From NCBI GenBank assembly GCA_900546465.1, contig URCX01000062.1:1-10499 (forward strand): a stretch of 10,499 bases of DNA, read 5' to 3'. A program made the position numbers and the translations under genes. This document shows, piece by piece, positions 1 to 5,910 of the stretch; the first letter of the stretch is position 1; each line of letters starts with the position of its first letter. Below the pieces are notes generated by a model. It made no database searches, was not told where the DNA came from, and was given only the letters and a program-made list of their open reading frames with translations. This DNA is from an uncultured Bacteroidota bacterium. GTDB taxonomy: Bacteria > Bacteroidota > Bacteroidia > Bacteroidales > P3.

Positions 1-1
1 A

Positions 2-448
2 AGGGAGTGGGGATTGCATAATTTTCGATTGTTGATTGAGGCTTTGGATAAAACAAAATTCAGAATTTTCCTTTGCGGAACAGAGGAAGAGGGACAACGG
101 TTCAGGGAAGAATTACTTTCTGAGACTGATGAAAACGTCTATGATTTGAGTGGAAAGCTATCTTTGGAGCAGTATATAAGTCTTATAGCCGATTCGGACG
201 CCCTTGTGGCTGCAAGTACAGGTCCGTTGCATATAGCAGCCATATTGAATAAGCATACCATAGGACTATATCCGCCTATACGTCCCATGAATCCGGAACG
301 TTGGCAACCGATAGGAGAAAATGTGAAAGTCTTTTGCAAAGACAAAATATGCAATACTTGCAGGAAAACGACATACTGCTCTTGTATGCAGAGCATAAAT
401 CCTGAGGAAGTGGCAGAATATCTTGATAAGCTTACAAATAGGGCTTGA
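2..448 (+). CDS. Glycosyltransferase family 9 (heptosyltransferase-like), C-terminal part
   Basis: The reading frame is open to the left edge, so the N-terminal part lies outside the window. The visible 148 or so residues form the C-terminal Rossmann domain of a GT9 enzyme, the family that transfers heptose or related sugars from a nucleotide sugar onto the lipopolysaccharide core at the inner face of the cytoplasmic membrane. Diagnostic is the nucleotide-binding segment STGPLHIAA (from about base 215) followed by GLYPPIRPMNPERWQP, the usual GT9 spacing of glycine, proline and tryptophan. Near the end are five cysteines in about 17 residues (CKDKICNTC, then CSCM), as in many heptosyltransferases of this group. 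The first in-frame start-like codon visible (TTG at 14) is internal, because the homologous sequence continues upstream of it. The stop lies 5 bases from the stop of the opposing pth gene. The family is secure; the exact sugar is unknown. Confidence 0.9.
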   Translation, partial: REWGLHNFRLLIEALDKTKFRIFLCGTEEEGQRFREELLSETDENVYDLSGKLSLEQYISLIADSDALVAASTGPLHIAAILNKHTIGLYPPIRPMNPERWQPIGENVKVFCKDKICNTCRKTTYCSCMQSINPEEVAEYLDKLTNRA

Positions 449-453
449 GATTT

Positions 454-1038
454 TTATTTCCCATTGAACAGGTTCATTGTTCTGTCCATACCGATGCTGG
501 CAAAGGATTTGATTATATCACAACACATATCCAGTTTAGTATCTACAACATTCCAATCCTCTCCTTCAATCTTTCCCAGAACGAAATCAATTTGACGTCC
601 TTTTGCAAAGTCGTTTCCTATTCCGAAACGCAAACGATTGAATTTGTTATGACCGAGAGCAGCAATTATATCTTTTAATCCGTTATGCCCACCGTCGCTT
701 CCTCCCATTCTAAGGCGGATTGTTCCAAATGGTAAAGCCAAATCATCAACAATAATCAGAAGGTTTTCAATAGGAATCTTCTCTTTGTCGAGCCAATACC
801 TCACAGCCTTGCCACTAAGGTTCATGAATGTTGTCGGCTTTATAAGAATCAATGTTCTGCCTTTTACTTTCACCTCTGTCATATAGGCGTGGCGTTCAAC
901 GGAAAACTCATATCGCTTATCCTTGTTCTCGATATTCAAACTTTCGACAAACCTGTCCAAAGCCATATAGCCTATATTGTGCCGTGTTTGCTCGTATTCT
1001 TTCCCCGGATTTCCGAGACCGACTATCAAATACTTCAT
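454..1038 (-). CDS. pth: Peptidyl-tRNA hydrolase
   Basis: This 194-residue cytoplasmic enzyme cleaves the ester bond of peptidyl-tRNAs that drop off ribosomes, releasing free tRNA and peptide. The start at 1038 is chosen because it gives the canonical N-terminus MKYLIVGLGNPG; the frame continues nine codons upstream but that part reads through the hairpin and has no family similarity. By comparison with the E. coli enzyme, the catalytic His is H20 (TRHNIG), the substrate-binding Asn residues are N10, N73 (FMNLSG) and N119 (GGHNGLKDI), and the supporting Asp is D98 (IVDDLALP). All are present, and the length is normal for the family (about 185-195). It is the last gene of the prs-rplY-pth operon, 63 bases after rplY, and its start lies directly behind a terminator-like hairpin, so its expression may be lower than or separate from that of rplY. 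Confidence 0.97.
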   Translation of the reverse strand: MKYLIVGLGNPGKEYEQTRHNIGYMALDRFVESLNIENKDKRYEFSVERHAYMTEVKVKGRTLILIKPTTFMNLSGKAVRYWLDKEKIPIENLLIIVDDLALPFGTIRLRMGGSDGGHNGLKDIIAALGHNKFNRLRFGIGNDFAKGRQIDFVLGKIEGEDWNVVDTKLDMCCDIIKSFASIGMDRTMNLFNGK

Positions 1039-1042
1039 TACT

Positions 1043-1079
1043 TTCAAAAATAAAGGCTGTACCAAGAATGTACAGCCTT
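1043..1079 (-). terminator. Perfect 10-bp hairpin with T-rich tail between rplY and pth
   Basis: Read on the minus strand, AAGGCTGTAC (1079-1070) pairs perfectly with GTACAGCCTT (1062-1053) across a 7-base loop, and the right arm is followed by TTTATTTTTG (1052-1043). This is the form of an intrinsic terminator for the prs-rplY transcript. The tail ends only about four bases before the pth start codon, and the GAAAG next to it could be a weak ribosome-binding site. It could equally act as a partial terminator, an RNA-processing or stabilising hairpin, or a structure that limits pth translation. The hairpin itself is plain in the sequence; its function is inferred. Confidence 0.75.
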
Positions 1080-1101
1080 GTTAATTCCCTCTTTGCTTGA
1101 A

Positions 1102-1659
1102 TTATTTTCCTGAACCACGAGTTGGTTTTACCCAAACTATGATGCTGGATTTTACATCCAACAATTCAACGTTCTCTATGCTTACTTGCTCAACTTTTAT
1201 TCCTTGTCCGATTTCCAAAGAGCTTATGTTGACTTCTGCATATTGAGGTATTGCATCAGGCAATCCTTGAACTTTCAATTTACGTATCTTCATCATTAAC
1301 TTGCCACCTTGCAATACTCCCGGAGCAGTGCCGACTGTTTTTACAGGTATTGCAATCGAGATAGGCTTATCGTCGAATATTCTCAAGAAATCGGCATGCA
1401 ATACCTCGTCTGTTACAGGGTGGTATTGGATTTCTTGAAGGATTGCACGGCATTTCTTACCGTCTATCTCCAATTCAACATAATTGGTGTCAGGTGTGAA
1501 CAACAATGGTTTGAAAGCCTTTTGCGGCATGGTAAACCTTACTTGTTCTTCTTCTCCACCGTAGATTACGCAAGGCACCAAGCCTTGTTTACGTAACATT
1601 TTTGCATCTTTTTTCCCTACGTTCTCTCTTAGAGAACCACTCATAGATACTGTGTACAT
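1102..1659 (-). CDS. rplY: 50S ribosomal protein L25 (long, Ctc/TL5 type)
   Basis: This 185-residue protein of the large ribosomal subunit binds 5S rRNA. It is the long, two-domain form found in most bacteria (Ctc in Bacillus, TL5 in Thermus), not the short E. coli form. Residues 1-93 are the N-terminal 5S-binding beta-barrel domain, with the family features GSLRENVGKKDAKMLRKQG (lysine- and arginine-rich start), LVPCVIYGG, and the signature HPVTDEVLHADFLRI at 80-94. Residues 98-180 are the TL5-type C-terminal beta domain, with the typical PVKTVGTAPGVLQGG. The start at 1659 matches the expected N-terminal length. It lies 36 bases after prs with no promoter or terminator between, so the two are very probably cotranscribed. 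The prs-rplY-pth order is a widely conserved bacterial cluster. Confidence 0.97.
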   Translation of the reverse strand: MYTVSMSGSLRENVGKKDAKMLRKQGLVPCVIYGGEEEQVRFTMPQKAFKPLLFTPDTNYVELEIDGKKCRAILQEIQYHPVTDEVLHADFLRIFDDKPISIAIPVKTVGTAPGVLQGGKLMMKIRKLKVQGLPDAIPQYAEVNISSLEIGQGIKVEQVSIENVELLDVKSSIIVWVKPTRGSGK

Positions 1660-1695
1660 TGTTATTTGTGTTTATTGATTATTATTGCGGTATGA

Positions 1696-2682
1696 TTAGA
1701 ACCTTTCTACCACACCTTTTTGTTTTACTGCTATTTCGTAGAAATCGGCTATCGATTCGTAGTTTTCAACTCTCCTTATGGCTTCTGCAAATATGGAGGC
1801 GGTGGACAGCACCTTTATCTTCTTGCTTTCTCTTTTCAAAGGAATGGTATCTGTTACTATCAACTCTTCCATGCAGGAGTTTTCTATATTTTCCATCGCA
1901 TTACCGCTTAACACAGCATGGGTAATCATTGCTCTAACGCTTTGAGCCCCGCAGGATTTTATCAATTCCGCAGCCTTGCAAAGGGTGTTTCCTGTATCGA
2001 CGATGTCGTCCACAAGGATTATGTGCTTACCCTTAACATCGCCTATCAGTTGCATTGTGCCGACTTCATTAGGCTTGTTTCTCTGCTTGTAGCACATGAC
2101 GAAGCCTGTGCCCAATGTTTTTGCATATTGGCTTGCTCTCTTTGTGCCTCCCACGTCCGGAGAAGCGAACAACAAATCCTCCGTTGATATTTCCTGTCCT
2201 CTCAAATAAGGAATGAAGATGGAAGATGCCAACAAGTGGTCAAGCGGAATATTGAAGAAGCCTTGAATTTGATCTGCATGCAAATCCATGGTTATAACTC
2301 TGCTTACACCTGCCGCTTGCAACAAATCGGCAACCAATTTTGCTGCAATGGGAACCCTCGGCTTGTCTTTTCTGTCCTGACGAGCAAAGCCGAAATAAGG
2401 GATTACTGCTATAATCCTTTGAGCGGAGGCTCTCTTGGCTGCGTCTGCGAACATCAATAACTCCATAAGGTTGTCCGATGGAGCAAAAGTAGATTGAATG
2501 ATGAACACATCACAACCTCTTAAATTTTGTTCGTAAGATGGTTGAAACTCTCCGTCCGCATATTGCAAAACAATTGACTTGCCGAGCGGTTTTCTATAAA
2601 CATCGGAAATCTTTCTTGCCAAATACAGCGTTGCTCTTCCCGAGAAAAGTGCCGTTGTATCCTTCTGTTTGGTCTCTGACAT
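1696..2682 (-). CDS. prs: Ribose-phosphate pyrophosphokinase (PRPP synthetase)
   Basis: This 328-residue cytoplasmic enzyme makes 5-phosphoribosyl-1-pyrophosphate from ribose 5-phosphate and ATP, feeding purine, pyrimidine, histidine, tryptophan and NAD synthesis. The two phosphoribosyltransferase-like folds are complete. Visible motifs are DGEFQPSYEQNLRG (43-56), the ATP-contacting YFGFARQDRKD (96-106), the metal-binding MDLHADQIQGFF (132-143), and the PRPP-binding loop VDDIVDTGNT (224-233). These place it in class I, the phosphate-activated, ADP-inhibited type. The length is slightly above the usual 310-320 because of a short N-terminal extension and a few small insertions. The start at 2682 gives a leader of roughly 29 bases from a TACCTTTG promoter element. 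It is the first gene of the prs-rplY-pth unit and is divergent from tRNA-Leu. Confidence 0.98.
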   Translation of the reverse strand: MSETKQKDTTALFSGRATLYLARKISDVYRKPLGKSIVLQYADGEFQPSYEQNLRGCDVFIIQSTFAPSDNLMELLMFADAAKRASAQRIIAVIPYFGFARQDRKDKPRVPIAAKLVADLLQAAGVSRVITMDLHADQIQGFFNIPLDHLLASSIFIPYLRGQEISTEDLLFASPDVGGTKRASQYAKTLGTGFVMCYKQRNKPNEVGTMQLIGDVKGKHIILVDDIVDTGNTLCKAAELIKSCGAQSVRAMITHAVLSGNAMENIENSCMEELIVTDTIPLKRESKKIKVLSTASIFAEAIRRVENYESIADFYEIAVKQKGVVERF

Positions 2683-2717
2683 AATTTTTCTACTAAGAAT
2701 GGTTGACTTTCTGGCTG

Positions 2718-2748
2718 CAAAGGTACGGACAATTTCCCGAACTGAAAA
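2718..2748 (-). promoter_or_regulatory. prs promoter, Bacteroidota type
   Basis: On the minus strand TACCTTTG (2725-2718) matches the Bacteroidota -7 consensus TAnnTTTG exactly. Nineteen bases upstream lies TTTT (2748-2745), three of four bases of the -33 element TTTG. The predicted start of transcription is near 2711, leaving a leader of about 29 bases before the prs ATG. It mirrors the tRNA-Leu promoter with the same 19-base spacing. Confidence 0.65.
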
Positions 2749-2763
2749 AAAAAAGCAAAACTA

Positions 2764-2794
2764 TTTGCAAGTTTGGAAAATTGTCGTACCTTTG
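2764..2794 (+). promoter_or_regulatory. tRNA-Leu promoter, Bacteroidota type
   Basis: TTTG at 2764-2767 and TACCTTTG at 2787-2794 are separated by exactly 19 bases, a perfect match to the Bacteroidota housekeeping promoter. Transcription would begin about 2801, only some ten bases before the mature tRNA 5' end. Confidence 0.8.
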
Positions 2795-2810
2795 CAAACG
2801 CAAATCAGGA

Positions 2811-2894
2811 GCATCTGTGGCGGAACAGGTAGACGCGCTAGACTCAAAATCTAGTGGGATAAAACCCGTGCCGGTTCGATTCCGGCCAGATGTA
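2811..2894 (+). tRNA. tRNA-Leu, anticodon CAA
   Basis: This is an 84-base class II tRNA. The acceptor stem pairs GCATCTG (2811-2817) with CAGATGT (2887-2893), with a G-U pair at the end. The anticodon stem CTAGA/TCTAG encloses the loop CTCAAAA, giving anticodon CAA, which reads UUG leucine codons. A long variable arm with a GGG/CCC stem follows, then a perfect T stem GCCGG/CCGGC around TTCGATT. The discriminator is A73 (2894), as required for leucine tRNAs. The 3' CCA is not encoded and must be added after transcription. The gene stands alone, with its own promoter and terminator. Confidence 0.97.
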
Positions 2895-2901
2895 CGAAAC
2901 G

Positions 2902-2931
2902 GGAGCGAAACGGAAGTTTCGCTCCTTTTTT
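2902..2931 (+). terminator. Intrinsic terminator of tRNA-Leu
   Basis: GGAGCGAAAC (2902-2911) and GTTTCGCTCC (2916-2925) form a perfect 10-bp stem closed by a GGAA tetraloop and followed directly by six T residues. It begins seven bases after the tRNA 3' end and is a textbook rho-independent terminator. Confidence 0.93.
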
Positions 2932-2941
2932 ATTCCCTTTC

Positions 2942-3448
2942 TATTGATTAAAGCCTTAGTTTGCAATAGTGTGGTTCTGTTTCAAGTCTTTCAAGCAGGC
3001 TTGTGTTTTACTCGTTTCCGACAGCACTTTATCTATATTTCGTAAAGAGAATCTTTGTTTTGCATTGATGAAAAATAATGCAGGATAACAGAGAATAAGA
3101 AGCCGAGCAGTTGTTCCTAATCCTCTTCATCATGATTGAAAAGTCTGTTTTGGGAGGAAGAAAAACAGGCTTATAAAAATTTTTCGTGCTATTTTTCCTC
3201 TCTCCTTTATTATTCAGCCTTGCATTCCTTCGTAAATTTTTCTCGAAATTTCATCTTCCCAAAGCAAATCGAAGAAAGCCATTCCCGAAACGCCGTTTCA
3301 GAAAATTGAAACGCCGAAAGAATTTCTTAGAACGGCGTTTTAATTTTATCTTTCGGGCATTCGTGAATTGCTTCTTTTGTAAGACTCTATTTATATCGGT
3401 AGTTTGTGGTGGGAAATGTCGGATTTGTTCGATAAAATGTAAAGTATA
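2942..3448. other. Non-coding stretch between tRNA-Leu and the membrane protein/XRE unit
   Basis: No convincing gene is present in these roughly 500 bases. They are AT-rich and contain the folded repeat element described separately at 3284-3371. A weak 7-bp hairpin (CTGTTTT 3145-3151 with AAAACAG 3162-3168) is followed by an A/T run. The one plus-strand open frame of note (3186-3548) has a low-complexity Phe/Arg/Lys translation produced by the repeat element and crosses the downstream promoter. Confidence 0.6.
3284..3371. repeat. Folded intergenic repeat element, copy 1
   Basis: Nested inverted repeats are seen. The outer stem is CCCGAAA (3284-3290) with TTTCGGG (3351-3357). The inner stem is GAAACGCCG (3308-3316) with CGGCGTTTT (3333-3341), nine pairs with one G-U. 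Between them GAAACGCCGTTTC (3287-3299) is itself partly self-complementary. The sequence aligns over about 60 bases with copy 2 at 6097-6197, including a shared GCCGAAAGAATTT core, and both are followed by a TTC(G/A)TGAA ... TTGC segment. It ends about 75 bases before the -33 box of the next promoter, so it is probably not part of that transcript. A REP- or MITE-like family is the simplest reading. Confidence 0.7.
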
Positions 3449-3480
3449 TTTGACAGATTGGAAAATATATTGTACCTTTG
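3449..3480 (+). promoter_or_regulatory. Promoter of the membrane protein/XRE unit
   Basis: TTTG (3449-3452), a 20-base spacer and TACCTTTG (3473-3480) match the Bacteroidota promoter consensus. Transcription would start around 3487, giving a leader of about 90 bases before the chosen ATG at 3577. The leader opens with a 7-bp hairpin (AAGAATG 3492-3498 with CATTCTT 3502-3508). Confidence 0.8.
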
Positions 3481-3576
3481 CAGCGGAATTAAAGAATGTA
3501 TCATTCTTGGCAATTTATGAGACCTCGGTTGCGGAGACTGTGTTTTGAGAAGTCTCGAATTAAAAACATATATAAT

Positions 3577-4077
3577 ATGAAGAAATCGTATTTGTTGCCC
3601 CGCAGTTTCAAGAAAGTGGGCATAGTATTGGCAGTTTGTTGCCTTGTTTGGTTCACGATAAACTGTTTTACAGAAGAATCTGTGGATTTTAAATTCAAAA
3701 CCTTTGCGTTGATTGGAAATGCTCCTTTTGCTCATAGTTCCGAAAATGTTCCGCAATCTTCATCTTTATTCTGCAATATAGTAGAAACGAGTTTCGGTAT
3801 GACCATCCTCCCTGTTCTTATGCTTACGGCTTTGGTTTTAATTGCTTTTTCAAGGAACAAGACAGAAGACGAGTATATCATGAGGATAAGAGAACAATCC
3901 TTTGTTTGGGCAATGCTGGTCGGATATGTGATTATAGCCCTGTTGACGCTGCTTGTATTCGGCTTTGAATACCTTATAGTGATGATGTATGACATTTACA
4001 TCTTCCTGATACTTTTTATATGCAAATTCCATTACGAGATTTACAGATTGAAAAAAACGATGAGAGATGAAGAATAA
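3577..4077 (+). CDS. Four-TM membrane protein of unknown function, partner of the XRE regulator
   Basis: This 166-residue inner-membrane protein has no function I recognise. Hydrophobic segments are seen at about 13-31 (after the basic MKKSYLLPRSFKK), 73-92, 109-129 and 131-150. A polar, probably extracytoplasmic loop at 32-72 contains two cysteines' worth of flanking (C30, C66). Between TM2 and TM3 lies a charged cytoplasmic linker NKTEDEYIMRIREQS, and the protein ends in a basic/acidic tail YRLKKTMRDEE. The start at 3577 is chosen over the in-frame ATG at 3496: the extra 27 residues are polar and have no membrane-protein character, the 3496 ATG lies inside a hairpin close to the transcription start, and 3577 follows an A/T-rich leader. 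The 3' end overlaps the next gene by 11 bases, suggesting coupled translation. From memory, similar membrane protein/XRE pairs occur in other Bacteroidota, where such regulators are thought to respond to the membrane partner. Confidence 0.85.
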   Translation: MKKSYLLPRSFKKVGIVLAVCCLVWFTINCFTEESVDFKFKTFALIGNAPFAHSSENVPQSSSLFCNIVETSFGMTILPVLMLTALVLIAFSRNKTEDEYIMRIREQSFVWAMLVGYVIIALLTLLVFGFEYLIVMMYDIYIFLILFICKFHYEIYRLKKTMRDEE

Positions 4078-4273
4078 CATAAGAGTTGAACGAGCCGTGC
4101 TTAGAATATCGCAACAGGAACTTGCCGAAAAAGTAGGAGTAAGTCGTCAAACGATAAATGCCATAGAACTCGGAAAGTATATCCCTTCCGGATTGGTGAT
4201 GTTGAAAATAGCCTCCGTATGTGGAAAAACGGTTGATGAGGTCTTCTCTTTGGAGGAAAGCGACTGGAAATAG
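4067..4273 (+). CDS. Small XRE/Cro-CI-type DNA-binding regulator
   Basis: This 68-residue cytoplasmic protein is almost entirely one HTH_3 domain. Residues 13-33, ISQQELAEKVGVSRQTINAIE, form the helix-turn-helix, with the family-typical QELAE and VSRQTI. They are followed by GKYIPSGLVMLKIASVCGKTVDEVFSLEE, the usual helix 4-5 region of the stand-alone 65-70-residue XRE regulators. There is no sensor or dimerisation domain, so any signal probably comes from a partner. The ATG at 4067 overlaps the end of the membrane-protein gene by 11 bases, and GAGAG just upstream can serve as ribosome-binding site. The gene order and overlap argue that the membrane protein and the regulator act together, possibly with autoregulation of the promoter at 3449-3480. 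Targets are unknown. An intrinsic terminator follows about 100 bases downstream. Confidence 0.93.
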   Translation: MKNNIRVERAVLRISQQELAEKVGVSRQTINAIELGKYIPSGLVMLKIASVCGKTVDEVFSLEESDWK

Positions 4274-4376
4274 CCGAAACAGGAGCAAAAACCGGATAAA
4301 CCGAAAAAGCCTATAATTATCTGCAAACAAGATTGCTGCAAGAGAAAATCGTGATTTTAAGCTCAAATATTCAAAG

Positions 4377-4412
4377 AAAAATCCGACAACTGATGAATTG
4401 GTCGGATTTTTT
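4377..4412 (+). terminator. Intrinsic terminator of the membrane protein/XRE unit
   Basis: AAAAATCCGAC (4377-4387) pairs with GTCGGATTTTT (4401-4411) across a 13-base loop whose CAA/TTG ends can extend the stem. The arm runs into a T stretch and, after CGA, a second T run. Because the left arm is A-rich it could also work weakly on the minus strand. Confidence 0.8.
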
Positions 4413-4450
4413 CGATTTTTGAGGCCTTAAAGTCCGTGTTTTCGTGTGGC

Positions 4451-4484
4451 AAAAAAAGAAAAGGACTTGTGGAAAGCAAGCCCT
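4451..4484 (-). terminator. Intrinsic terminator of the MFS transporter gene
   Basis: On the minus strand AGGGCTTG (4484-4477) pairs with CAAGTCCT (4469-4462), eight pairs including one G-U, across a 7-base loop. It is followed by TTCTTTTTTT (4460-4451). It faces the terminator of the plus-strand XRE unit, so the two converging transcripts are each stopped. Confidence 0.75.
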
Positions 4485-4511
4485 CTTCGTGTTATTCAAA
4501 GAAACTATAAA

Positions 4512-5879
4512 TTACTTCTTTATATTAGGTTCTTCCAAACCGTAACCTTTTCTCTTATCTTCAATCTTCAATAGAACACCAAAGATAAGTGCCAAAATGC
4601 CGAACGAAGCGAATATCGTCATAGGAACAACGTAACCGCCGGTACTTTCCAATACCTTTCCTATCAACAAAGGCACGAAGCAAAGGCCGAGATTTTGAAC
4701 CCAGAAAATCAAGCAATATGCACTTCCTAATATCTTTTCGTCTATTATTTTCGGAACACTTGGCCACAAAGCTGCAGGAACCAAGGAGAAAGAGACTCCC
4801 AAAATAACTACCAAAAGCACTGCAAACCATTGTTTTGGGAATACAGGCAATACGAAAGCGAAGCACAAGTGGCAAGCTATCATTATAACGGCTCCTACCA
4901 TCAACATGGAAGCGCCTTTTCCTTTATTATCCAAGAATATTCCCAAAAGAGGTGTCAAACACATCGCAAGGATTGGGAAACAGCTGAATAGCTGGGCTCC
5001 GACTTCGGAACTTACTCCAAGGGTTTTTGATAAGAAGTCAGGGGCATAACGTTGGAATGGGAAGATTGCCGAATAGTAAAGAACGCAAAGTAAAGCCACC
5101 AACCAGAACATTTTGCTTCCGAAAACCTTTCCGAGGTCGCTCAAATGGAATTCGTCCTCAGGAGATTTTTCTTCCGTTGCCAAACCTGCTTGAACAAGTT
5201 GTTTGTCGAATTTCTTGTCCATAACACTGAACACAATGAAGAATATCAAACCTATACATAGCAAACAAGCACAGAAAGCAACCGGAGCTACAATCGACCT
5301 GTCGAATTGGTTTGCAATGATTGGGGCTATCCACATAACAGCAAACACACCTAATCTTGCGATTGCCATTTCCAAACCCATTGCAAGAGCCATTTCTTTG
5401 CCTTTGAACCACTTTGCAATCGATTTTGAAACGGTTGTTCCTGCCATTTCGCAACCGCAACCGAAAATCATAAAGCCCAAGCAAGCCATTTTTGCACTTC
5501 CCGGCATGGCTACCCACCATGAATTCAACCAATTGCAGAATGATGTGGCTTGAAACCACTCACTGATTCCGATATACTTGATTAAAGCACCTATCACCAT
5601 TAAAGATGCAGACAAGATACCGGTGAAGCGTATTCCCATTTTATCGAGGATTATACCTGCGATGATAAGGAAACCGCATACATTAAGGATATATTCGGAA
5701 GCTGCGTATGTTCCGAATACTCCGCTGCTCCAACCGCGAGAACTTTCTATAAGCTCTTTCAGAGGAGACATGACGTCCACGAACATATAGCCGAAGAACA
5801 TCATCAATGCGATGAGGATTAGTGCCGACCAACGAGCTACGGGACTGTCGTTCAATAACTTTGTAAGTTTTTCTGTCAT
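4512..5879 (-). CDS. Major facilitator superfamily transporter, MFSD1-like
   Basis: This 455-residue inner-membrane protein has about twelve hydrophobic segments in two six-helix halves joined by a hydrophilic loop at about 220-252 (DKKFDKQLVQ to HLSDLGK). Motif-A-like loops after TM2 and TM8 are visible as LDKMGIRFTG (78-87) and LDNKGKGAS (316-324). The N-terminal YMFVDVMSPLKELIE and the C-terminal half SLVPAALWPSVPKII, LGSAYCLIFWVQNLGL resemble the MFSD1 branch, whose animal members export dipeptides from lysosomes. For this bacterial protein the substrate is not known, and a peptide or small organic anion is only a guess. It stands alone between a promoter near 5911 and its own terminator, divergent from secDF. 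Length and topology look intact. Confidence 0.93.
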   Translation of the reverse strand: MTEKLTKLLNDSPVARWSALILIALMMFFGYMFVDVMSPLKELIESSRGWSSGVFGTYAASEYILNVCGFLIIAGIILDKMGIRFTGILSASLMVIGALIKYIGISEWFQATSFCNWLNSWWVAMPGSAKMACLGFMIFGCGCEMAGTTVSKSIAKWFKGKEMALAMGLEMAIARLGVFAVMWIAPIIANQFDRSIVAPVAFCACLLCIGLIFFIVFSVMDKKFDKQLVQAGLATEEKSPEDEFHLSDLGKVFGSKMFWLVALLCVLYYSAIFPFQRYAPDFLSKTLGVSSEVGAQLFSCFPILAMCLTPLLGIFLDNKGKGASMLMVGAVIMIACHLCFAFVLPVFPKQWFAVLLVVILGVSFSLVPAALWPSVPKIIDEKILGSAYCLIFWVQNLGLCFVPLLIGKVLESTGGYVVPMTIFASFGILALIFGVLLKIEDKRKGYGLEEPNIKK

Positions 5880-5910
5880 TATTGTTTGATTTTAATGTTA
5901 TTTCGGATTG

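Larger units (their letters stand above)
2716..2796. repeat. Imperfect inverted repeat carrying both divergent promoters
   Basis: The left arm (2716-2744) and the reverse complement of the right arm (2768-2796) both begin TGCAAAGGTACG and continue as variants of ACAATTTCCCGAACTG and ACAATTTTCCAAACTTG, differing only by a few substitutions and one-base shifts. The centre is a 23-base A-rich spacer with a run of ten A residues. Each arm holds a -7 element plus the whole promoter spacer, so the similarity goes beyond the promoter consensus. It may be a duplicated binding site or the product of an inverted duplication. Confidence 0.8.

Noticed and set aside
2811..2931. tRNA-Leu as a possible phage or island attachment site
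   Set aside because: No second copy of the tRNA 3' end and no integrase gene are seen in the window.
2703..2951. Open frame through tRNA-Leu
   Set aside because: It is a chance translation of the tRNA gene and its terminator.
3145..3168. Weak hairpin CTGTTTT/AAAACAG as a terminator
   Set aside because: It is a short, mainly A/T stem with no upstream gene left to terminate, since the tRNA already has a strong terminator at 2902-2931.
3186..3548. Plus-strand open frame of 120 codons
   Set aside because: Its translation is a low-complexity Phe/Arg/Lys string produced by the folded repeat and A/T runs, and it crosses the strong promoter at 3449-3480.
3391..3756. Minus-strand open frame opposite the membrane-protein gene
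   Set aside because: It runs antisense across the promoter and gene start and has no family features.
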